Below are positions 32,264 to 41,000 of a DNA stretch of 64,000 bases, one piece after another. Location: assembly GCA_024998685.1 (NCBI GenBank), contig JACOEH010000019.1, forward strand, positions 20,759 through 84,758, given 5' to 3'. Source of the stretch: Nitrospira sp. Its GTDB lineage: Bacteria > Nitrospirota > Nitrospiria > Nitrospirales > Nitrospiraceae. Under the pieces are notes generated by a model, which worked only from the letters and a program-made list of their open reading frames with translations, had not been told where the DNA came from and did no database searches. Every line of letters begins with the position of its first letter. The first letter of the stretch is position 1. Position numbers and translations under genes: made by a program.

Positions 32264-33645
32264 TAGTTCGGACCGGAAAGTCGGCTTTTTACATAGGCGA
32301 GGCCGTCCTCAAGCGTTCCAACATCTCCATCGAGTTGAGCTTCATAACAATCCTCAAGGAGTCGGCCCATGTCAGGACCTGGCTGGACTCCCAATTTCAA
32401 GAGGTGACGGCCCATGACGATGGGAAGAGGAGCACGACGGTCCACGACCAGCCGCTTGGCTCTGGTCAACAACCACTCGCCGGCGGGAAATCCATCAAAC
32501 TGTTTCGGCGGGCGGCCTGCATGGTCGGCCCGCGCCACACGCACCAGTCGGTCGATGCGGCGGACTTGCTTTGCCAATCGGCGGACGGCGCTGTCCGAAG
32601 CGTCGGCGTCATAGAGCGCGCGGGGACGAAGATGGCAACACACCAGAGGAACCACCTCATCGATGAGATCGTGCTGGTTGGTCAATCGTTGGAGAAACCG
32701 CCTCGTCGGACCTGCCCCTTCCGATTCATGTCCCCGCGAGGTGACGACCCCATATTCATCTTTGGTCGTGGCAGGTTTACCAAAATCGTGGCACAGTACG
32801 CCCAACCCGACGGCAAGGTCGTCCGACTCGTCACCGGTTCGCTCCGCAGCGAACCAGTCCAGGCAGTGGAGTGTATGAACCCACACGTCGCCTTCCGGAT
32901 GCCAGATGGGATCTTGCGGGCAGCCCTCAAGGGCAGCGAGTTCTGGATAGAACCGGAGCCAGCCGCAGTGATGTAAGAACTGCAAACCCAGCGACGGCTT
33001 GCGTCCTTGAAGGAGCAGCTTCTTCCATTCTTCCCACAGCCGCTCGCTCGGCAGACTCTCTTGGGACAGTGTTCGGGAGAGAGCCACTGTTTCCGGCGCC
33101 ACCGTAAGCTCAAAGCGGGCGGACAGCTGCATGCCGCGCAAGACGCGCAGAGGATCTTCGGCGAATCTGGTCGACGCGTGACGCAATATCCGTGAATCAA
33201 GATCGCCGCGACCATTGAAGGGATCGCGAAGCTCCATGGTGTCCGGATCCCAGGCCATCGCGTTGATGGTGAAGTCTCGCCGCGTCAACGCCTCATCGAT
33301 CGACATGTCTGGATCGGCTTGTCTCAGCAAGCCGGGGAGTGATGTGTCGTCCGCGAGCCTGCGGGAAGGAATGGAAAGATCGATCGGCAAACCTTGCAGC
33401 TTGAAGACCTGAAACACTTTCCCGACGAATTGTATGGAGAACTGCTCGGCCAGCAGCGCGTGAACTTGACCGGGCGACAGCCCAACGACTTCGATGTCCA
33501 GATCTCGGGGTTGTCGACCGAGCGCGAGGTCACGGACGCAGCCCCCGACCAGCCAAACCCTTCCTCCCCCGCGACGAATGGTGTGTTCAATCCGATGAAG
33601 GACCTCCCGGAGGTGGGGATCTTCAAGACGAAAACGGGTCGGCAC
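32263..33645 (-). CDS. cca: tRNA nucleotidyltransferase (CCA-adding type) with HD domain
   Basis: Protein of 460 residues, GTG start at 33645 immediately after the GalT stop TAA (0 bp apart). Signature VWLVGGCVRDLALGRQPRDL followed by DIEV (catalytic Asp pair), RRDFTINAMAWD and RFAEDPLRVLRGMQL. An HD-type domain has VLCHDFGKPATT. CCA-adding or poly(A) polymerase; the HD domain favours the CCA type. Its stop TAG is completed by the first base of the IS remnant, so the natural C-terminus may have been altered. Confidence 0.88.
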   Translation of the reverse strand: MPTRFRLEDPHLREVLHRIEHTIRRGGGRVWLVGGCVRDLALGRQPRDLDIEVVGLSPGQVHALLAEQFSIQFVGKVFQVFKLQGLPIDLSIPSRRLADDTSLPGLLRQADPDMSIDEALTRRDFTINAMAWDPDTMELRDPFNGRGDLDSRILRHASTRFAEDPLRVLRGMQLSARFELTVAPETVALSRTLSQESLPSERLWEEWKKLLLQGRKPSLGLQFLHHCGWLRFYPELAALEGCPQDPIWHPEGDVWVHTLHCLDWFAAERTGDESDDLAVGLGVLCHDFGKPATTKDEYGVVTSRGHESEGAGPTRRFLQRLTNQHDLIDEVVPLVCCHLRPRALYDADASDSAVRRLAKQVRRIDRLVRVARADHAGRPPKQFDGFPAGEWLLTRAKRLVVDRRAPLPIVMGRHLLKLGVQPGPDMGRLLEDCYEAQLDGDVGTLEDGLAYVKSRLSGPN

Positions 33646-34650
33646 TTAGATCACCGCGTCGCGGAGGAACGTCGCAGCTTCTTCCGGTGACACCGGATTG
33701 ATGTAGAAACCGGTACCCCATTCGAAGCCGGCGACTTGTGTCAATTTGGGGATGATTTCCAAGTGCCAATGGTAGTGATCGCCGGTCTTCTCATGAAGAG
33801 GTGAACTATGGAGGATGAAGTTGTATGGAGGGCGGGACAGCACTTTATCCATGCGGCGCAACGACTCCGACAGGATCGGAGCCAGAAATTCGAACTGGGA
33901 CTTCTGACTTTCCTCAAAATACGCCGCATGACGCTTGGGAAGAATCCACATCTCGAACGGGAAACGCGGCGCGAACGGAGTCACACAGAGGAACTCCGGA
34001 TTCTCCGCAACGACCCGATCTCCATCCGTGAGATCCTGCCGAAGGATGTCGCAGTAGATACAACGCTCTTTCTGTTGATAATGAGCGCGGCATCCGTCAA
34101 GCTCCTCTTGCACGCTGGTCGGGACGATAGGAAGAGCGATCAGTTGAGAATGGCTATGCTCCAGTGTGGCACCGGCGGACGCGCCGTGGTTCTTGAAAAT
34201 GAGAATGTAGCGGAGTCGAAGATCCTTTCGGAGATCCATCATACGGTCCCGATAGGCCCACAGCATATCTTCGATTTTCTTGGTCGGGAGATCGGCGAGA
34301 CCTTCGACATGGTTGGGTGTTTCGATGATGACTTCGTGGGCGCCCACTCCATTCATGCGGTCGTAGAGCCCGACCCCTTCGCGACCCAGTTCACCCTCGA
34401 CGTGCAGCGCCGGAAATTTGTTCGGGATGACACGCACGGTCCAGTTGGGGGAATTGGCCTCGCTGGGCTGCGGTCGGTAGGCCATGATTTCTTTCGGCGT
34501 GAGCCGTTCTTGTCCCGGGCAAAACGGGCAGAGGGCCGTCGAAACAGGTCGGGTCTGTTGGAGTTTGACGAAGTCATGTGGGCGGCCTCTCCGCTCAGTG
34601 GAAATGATCACCCAACGGCCCACAACGGGATCGCGTCTTAGATCGGGCAT
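33646..34650 (-). CDS. galT: Galactose-1-phosphate uridylyltransferase
   Basis: Protein of 334 residues. Converts UDP-glucose and galactose-1-phosphate to glucose-1-phosphate and UDP-galactose (Leloir pathway), or acts as ADP-glucose/UDP-type transferase. Markers: LRRDPVVGRWVIISTER, CPFCPGQE (metal Cys pair), NKFPAL, GAHEVIIETPNH, LEHSHSQLIALP (active-site HxH), CIYCDI and HYHWHLEIIPKL. Same strand as GH57 and CCA enzyme. Confidence 0.92.
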   Translation of the reverse strand: MPDLRRDPVVGRWVIISTERRGRPHDFVKLQQTRPVSTALCPFCPGQERLTPKEIMAYRPQPSEANSPNWTVRVIPNKFPALHVEGELGREGVGLYDRMNGVGAHEVIIETPNHVEGLADLPTKKIEDMLWAYRDRMMDLRKDLRLRYILIFKNHGASAGATLEHSHSQLIALPIVPTSVQEELDGCRAHYQQKERCIYCDILRQDLTDGDRVVAENPEFLCVTPFAPRFPFEMWILPKRHAAYFEESQKSQFEFLAPILSESLRRMDKVLSRPPYNFILHSSPLHEKTGDHYHWHLEIIPKLTQVAGFEWGTGFYINPVSPEEAATFLRDAVI

Positions 34651-34673
34651 ATATGCTCCACTCTGTTGAAAAG

Positions 34674-34760
34674 TTCTGAGTGTTGAGTCCTGAGTGCGTA
34701 GTGTCCCAGAGGAGAAGAAATCTCACAACTCAATACTCAGCACTCAATACTCAGCACTGC
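34674..34760. repeat. Inverted heptad repeat
   Basis: Left arm TTCTGAGTGTTGAGTCCTGA (from 34674) and right arm ACTCAATACTCAGCACTCAA (from 34728) are made of 7-bp units and are complementary. The element lies between GH57 and galT on the minus strand, and could be a weak terminator or mRNA processing site. Confidence 0.75.
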
Positions 34761-34765
34761 TCCTC

Positions 34766-36967
34766 TTACACTCTCCACAGTCCGGCCTCAAATTCCGGTC
34801 CTGGTACGGTAAGGACGGCCGGAAAATGGCCGGGATAGCGGGTTACTTCAAGGCCGTGCTCCCGCACGATGATGGACAGCTGAACCGCATTCCCCGGTTC
34901 CAAGCACAGCTCTTTCCAGGGAACGGCCAATTCTAAAATGGTGTGGGCATTGATCGACTCATAGGAACCGATCTTCTGCCAGGCATCCGTCTCGGTCCGT
35001 CGAAACAAGAGAAATGCCTCCGGGCCCGGCGAGGAAAGAGGAAACGTCAGCCGAAACGTGAATTGAGGTCCTTGCACAATGATGTCGATGTCCAGACCCT
35101 CTCGTGTCTTGCTCGTTTCGTCCGGGTCGAATCTCATCACGAGGTAATCCATGTTCCAGCCGAATCGGATCGCCGTGAAAAGTCCATCCGCTTTCCACAT
35201 GGCGCCAAGCGGGGGTCGGGTATTAATGTTCCCGGCGCCGCGCCATTCGAAAAAGTCAGTCACCATGCCGTCGATTGTGGGATTCAACAGGACGAGCGGC
35301 TGTTGGACGGAATCGGACTCCGAGGCGATGGTCCTCATGCAGATCGGATGGTTTAGTTGGTCGGGCGGCGGAATGCCCATATGCGTCCAGACATTGCGGA
35401 GATGCGTACGAAAGAGCCGGTCGAATTCCGGTTTGAAATCGGTATCGAAATCGTCACCGTACCACCAGAACCAGTCGCTGCCTTCCGCGGCGTACAGTTC
35501 TTGCCAGGCCGCCCGTGCGCGATCAGATGGAAGAGTCGGCGCGACATCCATAAGTCGTGCGCGGGTATGACCGAGGAGATCCCATCCGCGATTGTCTTCC
35601 TGGTGTCCTATCCAAATCTTGTAATCCGAATTGATCCAGGAGCCTGAATGAAGACAGGGCAGATGCTGCGTGGGTTGAACGGAGGCGATCGCGTCGGAAA
35701 TCGTCGACGTTTGGGCCACGATCGGTCCGGCTTGATCCAGTTCGTGGTTTGTGAAGGCTTCGTACAGGAGAGAAAGGAATCGCTCGCCGCCGTCGTGATA
35801 ATGTTCCCACGGGTTTTCACCGTCCAACACGATGGCAATGACGATCTTCTCTTGTGGTGCATCGTGGAGAATGCCCCGCACACGCCGCAGGACGTCCTCG
35901 GCGGCGGATTCGGGGGTGGTCTTGTGGTAAACGAATCCGAATGCGTCGGAGATCTCGCGGTCGCGGAACAGGACGGTCAAAGCATGCTCGGTTTCACCGA
36001 TGCGATAGGGTTGATAGAGCGCGGACTGTCGATGCCATGGGCGGCCGCACATTCCGAGAGAGCGTGCGAGGATACCTTCGTCCGTGGCGAACCAGCGAAG
36101 TCCTGCCTGATGGATAAGAGGAAGCATCTCCGGGCAAACCGACCCTTCTGACGGCCACAAGCCGATCGGAGGTCGGCCGAATGAGTGATGATGAAAATCG
36201 ACGGCTTGTTGAAGTTGGGCTGCGGCATCATCCGGAGCATGGAAGCGGGCGGGCAAGGGGAGGTCCGGCCTGGCCCGCCGGTTGATATCGGTGTCGATGA
36301 CCAGCGGCAGAATCGGATGATAGAAGGGAGTCGTGGTCAGCTCGATTTGCCCCCGTTCCATGAGTCGTCGGTACAAGGGGAGGATTTCTCGTACCCCCAT
36401 TCGTTGTAGTTCCAATACCTCGTGCTTATCGTCCTCGGTGAAGCCGCGATTTTTCTGGCGCAGCGCGGCTAGACGAGGATATTGTTGAACGGTGCCGTAT
36501 CCGAACCAGGCGAGATTGTGCCAAACTTGCAGATCCAGCAGTTCTTGTGTGGAAAACTGGAGGGCGATGCGGTGGAGATCATGACTCGCGATGTCCAATC
36601 CCCGTTTCACCAGCAATTCATGGTATCGTGGATAGGGCCGCACCATGGTCGCCCAGTTGGCCGAAAAGAAATGACGGACCAAGAAGGCCTTTTCTTCAAG
36701 GGCCAGATTGGCCGCTGGGCGTTGCGCATGTTCCAGAAAAAGATCGAGAATCTTACCGGTGCCGACTTCCTGTAACTGCAAGAGAAGGGAGGGCGTAAAA
36801 TTAAATGTGGCGCGAACCGCGGGAAATTTTTCCAACACATAAGCCATATCATAATAGGCCTTGGTCGCATGCAGGCGTACCCACGGCATGCTGGCCGATC
36901 CGGCCACCGGATCGGTGTAATAGGGTTGGTGCATATGCCACAGGAAACACAGGTGGACCTGCTTCAT
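34766..36967 (-). CDS. Glycoside hydrolase family 57 (alpha-amylase/branching type)
   Basis: 733 residues from ATG 36967 (AAAGGAAAT upstream); a longer frame to 37075 would overlap the VanZ gene. GH57 markers: HLCFLWHMHQPYY at the start, FTPSLLLQLQ, LWPSEGSVCPEM (nucleophile Glu), FATDEGIL and VLDGENPWEHY (acid/base Asp), and EGSDWFWWYGDD. The C-terminal ~200 residues form a separate beta-rich domain. It degrades or branches alpha-1,4-glucans, fitting glycogen metabolism. Confidence 0.92.
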   Translation of the reverse strand: MKQVHLCFLWHMHQPYYTDPVAGSASMPWVRLHATKAYYDMAYVLEKFPAVRATFNFTPSLLLQLQEVGTGKILDLFLEHAQRPAANLALEEKAFLVRHFFSANWATMVRPYPRYHELLVKRGLDIASHDLHRIALQFSTQELLDLQVWHNLAWFGYGTVQQYPRLAALRQKNRGFTEDDKHEVLELQRMGVREILPLYRRLMERGQIELTTTPFYHPILPLVIDTDINRRARPDLPLPARFHAPDDAAAQLQQAVDFHHHSFGRPPIGLWPSEGSVCPEMLPLIHQAGLRWFATDEGILARSLGMCGRPWHRQSALYQPYRIGETEHALTVLFRDREISDAFGFVYHKTTPESAAEDVLRRVRGILHDAPQEKIVIAIVLDGENPWEHYHDGGERFLSLLYEAFTNHELDQAGPIVAQTSTISDAIASVQPTQHLPCLHSGSWINSDYKIWIGHQEDNRGWDLLGHTRARLMDVAPTLPSDRARAAWQELYAAEGSDWFWWYGDDFDTDFKPEFDRLFRTHLRNVWTHMGIPPPDQLNHPICMRTIASESDSVQQPLVLLNPTIDGMVTDFFEWRGAGNINTRPPLGAMWKADGLFTAIRFGWNMDYLVMRFDPDETSKTREGLDIDIIVQGPQFTFRLTFPLSSPGPEAFLLFRRTETDAWQKIGSYESINAHTILELAVPWKELCLEPGNAVQLSIIVREHGLEVTRYPGHFPAVLTVPGPEFEAGLWRV

Positions 36968-37065
36968 CGATGCCGATTTCCTTTCTTTCGGCGAGTATGT
37001 CATAGGGGGTATGAGCATGCAATCCGCGGATGGATTTATGATCGAACGTCGCATGAGGAGCTGAG

Positions 37066-37467
37066 ATGACGACATTTCTTCGATACTGGGGGCCGGTGTG
37101 TGGATATGCCGGGCTCATTTTCTATTTATCCGCGCAGCCTCATCCGGAAACCCATGTGCCGTTCGTCACTCTTTTCAGCGATAAGTTTTTGCATGCCGTC
37201 GAATATGCGGTATTCGGTGCATTGTGCTATCGGGCACTTCGTGGAAGCGGACATGATGCATGGAAACAGCAAGCGATTCCGGCGGCCATTCTGCTGGCCT
37301 CATTGTACGGGGTGAGCGACGAGGTCCATCAAGCGTTCGTTCCGTTTCGAGATTCGAGTTGGCTCGACTGGCTGGCGGATACCGTCGGAGCCACGCTCGG
37401 AGTGACCGCCATGCATTGGGTGATGAGTCTCAGACCGGTCGACTCGATTCCGGAAGCGCTGCCGTAG
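37066..37467 (+). CDS. VanZ family membrane protein
   Basis: Protein of 133 residues, ATG 37066, divergent from GH57. It has four hydrophobic segments with the VanZ pattern: YAGLIFYLSAQPHP, FSDKFLHAVEYAVFGAL, AILLASLYGVSDEVHQAFVP, DWLADTVGATLGV. VanZ proteins are linked to teicoplanin resistance and lipid-linked cell-envelope processes; exact role unknown. Confidence 0.9.
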   Translation: MTTFLRYWGPVCGYAGLIFYLSAQPHPETHVPFVTLFSDKFLHAVEYAVFGALCYRALRGSGHDAWKQQAIPAAILLASLYGVSDEVHQAFVPFRDSSWLDWLADTVGATLGVTAMHWVMSLRPVDSIPEALP

Positions 37468-37528
37468 CGCCGATCGAATGCGTCGTGTTCGTGACAAGTC
37501 GCGGGACGCTCGCTATAATTCGCTCAGC

Positions 37529-38632
37529 ATGTTGCCGGCCGACACAACCCCTTCCAAGGCTTCGCTGTCTCCTCCCGCTCACACACTCATCGCTCAAACC
37601 ATCCAGACTCGTCTTTCTTCCGGCCTTTGCTTGAAGACTCTGACGCCATTGGCAGGTGATGCCTCCAATCGGCGCTACTATCGAGCCGTCGTTGGGGGGG
37701 GGCCACCACATTCACTGATCGTGATGCAGCTGGCTGAGCCGGAAGGATTCAAGCAGTCTGAAGAGGGGGTGAGCGGGGCTATCCATCAGATCTCCGAACT
37801 GCCGTTCATCAATATCATGTCGCATTTGGCCAAAACGAATATACCGGTGCCTACACTCCACTACTATGATCAATCCGCAGGATTGCTCTACCTGGAAGAT
37901 TTCGGAGATGTGACGTTGGCGGAGGCTGCCAGTCAAGCGGATGCGCCGAGCTTGGAGTCGCGGTACAAACAGGCCGTCAACGTCTTGGTCCAGATGCAGA
38001 TCAACGCCACGACACCGGCGGATCTTGGGTGCGTCGCGTTTCACCGGAGCTTTGACGTGCCGCTGTTGATGTGGGAGTTCGATCATTTCCTGGAGTATGG
38101 AATCGTGGCACGCAACGGCAAACCGTTGCCGGATGAGGACGCTACGGCAATAAAGGGAAAGTTCGAAGAGATTGCGGAGCTGCTGGCCGGGCAGCCGCGC
38201 GTCTTCACGCATCGTGATTACCACTCCCGCAATTTGATGGTCGACGGGCTGCGGCTCGGTGTGATCGATTTTCAGGATGCCTTAATGGGACCGGCGACCT
38301 ACGATCTTGCCTCACTGGTGCGGGACGCTTACATTCAGCTCGACGAAGCCCTCGTCGACGATTTGGTGGGGTACTACCTCGACCAGTTGGCCGAACGACG
38401 TTTCGTCTGGACCAATCGCACCGCATTCCGACGGCTGTTTGATTTGACGAGTATTCAACGCAATCTGAAGGCGGCCGGTCGGTTTGTCTACATTGATCGG
38501 GTCAAAGGGAATCCGAAGTTTTTAGCCGATATTCCTCGCGTCTTGACTTACGTCAAACGCAATCTCGGAAAATATCCGGAACTGGATACACTCCGGAGGC
38601 ATCTTAGCCCGCATGTGCCGGAATTGCAGTAG
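37529..38632 (+). CDS. amgK: AmgK-like sugar kinase (aminoglycoside phosphotransferase fold)
   Basis: 367 residues from ATG 37529 (a weak upstream frame runs to 37478). APH fold: LAGDASNRRYYR, LLYLEDFGDVTL, catalytic loop FTHRDYHSRNLMV and VIDFQDALMGPATYDL. Adjacent to a MurU-like transferase, the pair matching the AmgK-MurU peptidoglycan recycling route in which MurNAc or GlcNAc is phosphorylated at C1. The assignment rests on the pairing. It is separated from the next gene by an inverted heptad repeat. Confidence 0.75.
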   Translation: MLPADTTPSKASLSPPAHTLIAQTIQTRLSSGLCLKTLTPLAGDASNRRYYRAVVGGGPPHSLIVMQLAEPEGFKQSEEGVSGAIHQISELPFINIMSHLAKTNIPVPTLHYYDQSAGLLYLEDFGDVTLAEAASQADAPSLESRYKQAVNVLVQMQINATTPADLGCVAFHRSFDVPLLMWEFDHFLEYGIVARNGKPLPDEDATAIKGKFEEIAELLAGQPRVFTHRDYHSRNLMVDGLRLGVIDFQDALMGPATYDLASLVRDAYIQLDEALVDDLVGYYLDQLAERRFVWTNRTAFRRLFDLTSIQRNLKAAGRFVYIDRVKGNPKFLADIPRVLTYVKRNLGKYPELDTLRRHLSPHVPELQ

Positions 38633-38708
38633 AGGACTGAGGGGTGAGGACTGAGGACTGAGCATCGGATCATCGACTCAGCACTCAACACTCAGTCCTC
38701 AGCACTGA
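38632..38708. repeat. Inverted heptad repeat between amgK and murU
   Basis: Left arm 38632-38662 (GAGGACTGAGG, GGTGAGGACTGAG units) and right arm 38676-38708 (CTCAGCA, CTCAACA, CTCAGTC units) are complementary around a 13-bp loop. A stable hairpin is likely and would lie between two genes that seem to belong to one pathway. Confidence 0.8.
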
Positions 38709-38712
38709 TCGT

Positions 38713-39471
38713 GTGAAGGCCATGATTCTTGCAGCCGGCCTCGGTACACGCCTGAGACCGCTGACGAATACCATTCCCAAACCATTGCTGCCGGTCGGCG
38801 GAGCGCCGCTCATCGTCTGGAACTTGCTGCTGTTGAAGCGGCATGGGTTCCGCCAAGTCGTCATCAACCTGCATCACCTGGGCCCGTTGATTGAACAGGC
38901 GTTGGGCACCGGGTCGAAATTCGGGATTCGGATCATTTACTCCCATGAGCCGGTCATCTTGGGGACCGGCGGTGGGATCAAACAGGCCGAGCCGCATTTT
39001 TCAGGAGAGCCGGTTCTGATTCTCAACGGAGATACGTTGGTGGAATTGGATCTTGAGGCGCTCTGTGATTTTCACCGCGTGCGCAATGCGGCTGCAACCT
39101 TAGTGCTCCGGGAAGACCCGGACGCCGCCCGGTGGGGCCTGGTTGAAGTGGGAGACAAGGGACAGATCTTACGTATCACCGGAAAAGGGCTGGTGGGTTC
39201 AGTTTCAGCGACTTCGCGCATGTTCGCCGGGATTCACATCTTGCATCCTCGGTTGCTCAGGGAAGTGCCGAAAGGAACGCCCTCTTCGATTATTGATCCC
39301 TATGTCAGAGCCATCGAGCGTGGAGAACCGGTGCATGGGTATGACCTGAAGGGGTATTGGTCTGACATCGGCACGACCGAGCGCTATGCGCAGGCAGAAC
39401 GGGATGTCCGAGCGGGACTGATTCGTTTGGAGGACCGGCAGTCTTTCGAGCCGCGCGTTCCGCTCAAATAA
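38713..39471 (+). CDS. murU: MurU-like nucleotidyltransferase
   Basis: Protein of 252 residues with a GTG start at 38713. Signature MILAAGLGTRLRPLTN, then IPKPLLPVGGAPLI, LNGDTLVELDL and DPYVRAIERGEP. This is the sugar-1-phosphate nucleotidyltransferase fold; MurU couples MurNAc-1-phosphate to UTP, but mannose- or glucose-1-phosphate transferases are close relatives. Choice of MurU rests on adjacency to the AmgK-like kinase. Confidence 0.75.
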   Translation: MKAMILAAGLGTRLRPLTNTIPKPLLPVGGAPLIVWNLLLLKRHGFRQVVINLHHLGPLIEQALGTGSKFGIRIIYSHEPVILGTGGGIKQAEPHFSGEPVLILNGDTLVELDLEALCDFHRVRNAAATLVLREDPDAARWGLVEVGDKGQILRITGKGLVGSVSATSRMFAGIHILHPRLLREVPKGTPSSIIDPYVRAIERGEPVHGYDLKGYWSDIGTTERYAQAERDVRAGLIRLEDRQSFEPRVPLK

Positions 39472-39535
39472 GAAGCAAGTGCACTCGACCACGGCGCTCC
39501 ACCGATTGGATTGCCGGCCTGCCACCTCCGTCGTC

Positions 39536-40912
39536 CTATACCTTTTGCTGTTTGAGCAGTCGAGCCAGGTAGGTTCGCTGAAGTTTGAGCGATTCGGCGG
39601 CTTTCGTCTGATTGCCTTCGGCCTGTTCCATGGCACGCGTGATGATGTAGCGGCTGTGTTGCTCCATCGATTCATGGTAGGGCAGATTCAGATACGGCAG
39701 GGGAGCCTCGTCTCTTCGATGGAGAATGGTATCATCCGCCAATAATGCCCACATCTCCGGTTCGATGATGTCTTTCTGGCTCAAGACGACGGCGCGCGCG
39801 ATCACATTATCCAATTCCCGAATGTTTCCAGGCCAGGGATAGCGGATCAAGGCATCGAGTGCGGCGGCACTCAGTGTCATGCCTGGTCGTTTCGCATCTC
39901 TCATGTGTCGATCCAAAAAGAACTGGGCCAGGGCCGCGACATCTCCTGCTCGTTCTCGAAGCGGCGGCAGGGTCAGACTCACGACGTTGAGGCGAAAATA
40001 GAGGTCTTCACGGAATTGGCCTGCTCGCACAGCTTGCCGAAGATCCTTGTTCGTGGCCGCAATGATGCGAATATTCACCGAGACGGTTTTGGAGCCGCCG
40101 ACCCGGTGAAACTCCCGGTCTTGCAAGACACGTAACAGCTTAGCTTGCAAAGGAAGGGACATATCGCCGATTTCATCGAGGAAGACGGTTCCACCGTCGG
40201 CCATCTCCAGCTTGCCCTTCTGCTGTCGATCGGCTCCGGTGAACGCCCCTCGCTCGTGTCCGAACAGCTCATTCTCCAGCAACGTCTCCGTCAAGGCGAC
40301 GCAGTTGATGACGATAAGCGGCATGGCACAACGATGGCTCCACTGATGGATCGATCGGGCGAAGAGTTCCTTGCCGGTTCCGCTTTCACCCAAAAGCAAC
40401 ACACTCGCATCGGATTTGGCGGCTCGTTGTGCCGCTTCCACGACGGATCTCACGGACGAACTGTTGCCGACGATGGAGGCGTACCGGCCGTCGACCTCGG
40501 AACGCAGATAAGCGACTTGTCGCCGGAGCGCATCCCGTTCCAAGGCTTTGCGAATCACGATCAAGAGATGGTCTCTGTCGAGGGGTTTGGTCAGGAAGTC
40601 ATACGCACCTTCCTTCATGGCCTCCACCGCAGCTTCAATGGATGCATGCGCGGTCATGACGATAACGGGAATAGTGTCCGACGGCTTCATCTGGGACAGA
40701 CGCTTGAGGACATCAAGCCCCGACACTTTCGGCAGTGTGAGGTCCAATAGGATAAGCTGCGGAGTTTCGTGAATGATTTGGTCGATCGCCTGCTGCCCTT
40801 CGGTAGCCACGACCGTCTCGTATGCGGAGGCGTGGAGCCGGTCCTCGAGCATCATGACGATGTCAAGATCATCGTCGACAATAAGAATTTTGGCGTTCAT
40901 CGGGGTTACCAT
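39536..40912 (-). CDS. NtrC-family sigma-54-dependent response regulator (second)
   Basis: Protein of 458 residues; the start is the first ATG (40912) or an ATG 12 bp later. Receiver: ILIVDDDLDIV, LILLDLTLP, TAHASIEAAVEAMK, KPLDRDHL. AAA+ with GESGTGKELFARSIH, ELFGHERGAFTGA and a Walker B region GTVFLDEIGDMS. HTH NQTKAAESLKLQRTYLARLL at the C-terminus. Controls sigma-54 promoters; target unknown. Convergent with the MurU-like gene. Confidence 0.95.
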   Translation of the reverse strand: MVTPMNAKILIVDDDLDIVMMLEDRLHASAYETVVATEGQQAIDQIIHETPQLILLDLTLPKVSGLDVLKRLSQMKPSDTIPVIVMTAHASIEAAVEAMKEGAYDFLTKPLDRDHLLIVIRKALERDALRRQVAYLRSEVDGRYASIVGNSSSVRSVVEAAQRAAKSDASVLLLGESGTGKELFARSIHQWSHRCAMPLIVINCVALTETLLENELFGHERGAFTGADRQQKGKLEMADGGTVFLDEIGDMSLPLQAKLLRVLQDREFHRVGGSKTVSVNIRIIAATNKDLRQAVRAGQFREDLYFRLNVVSLTLPPLRERAGDVAALAQFFLDRHMRDAKRPGMTLSAAALDALIRYPWPGNIRELDNVIARAVVLSQKDIIEPEMWALLADDTILHRRDEAPLPYLNLPYHESMEQHSRYIITRAMEQAEGNQTKAAESLKLQRTYLARLLKQQKV

Positions 40913-41000
40913 CTGCCTTTGGCCATCGCGGGCGTTATGGACGGTTGGGCCATAGGGTCGTGTTGCGGTTGATAATCGGCGAGTTGTAAAATCTCTCCAC

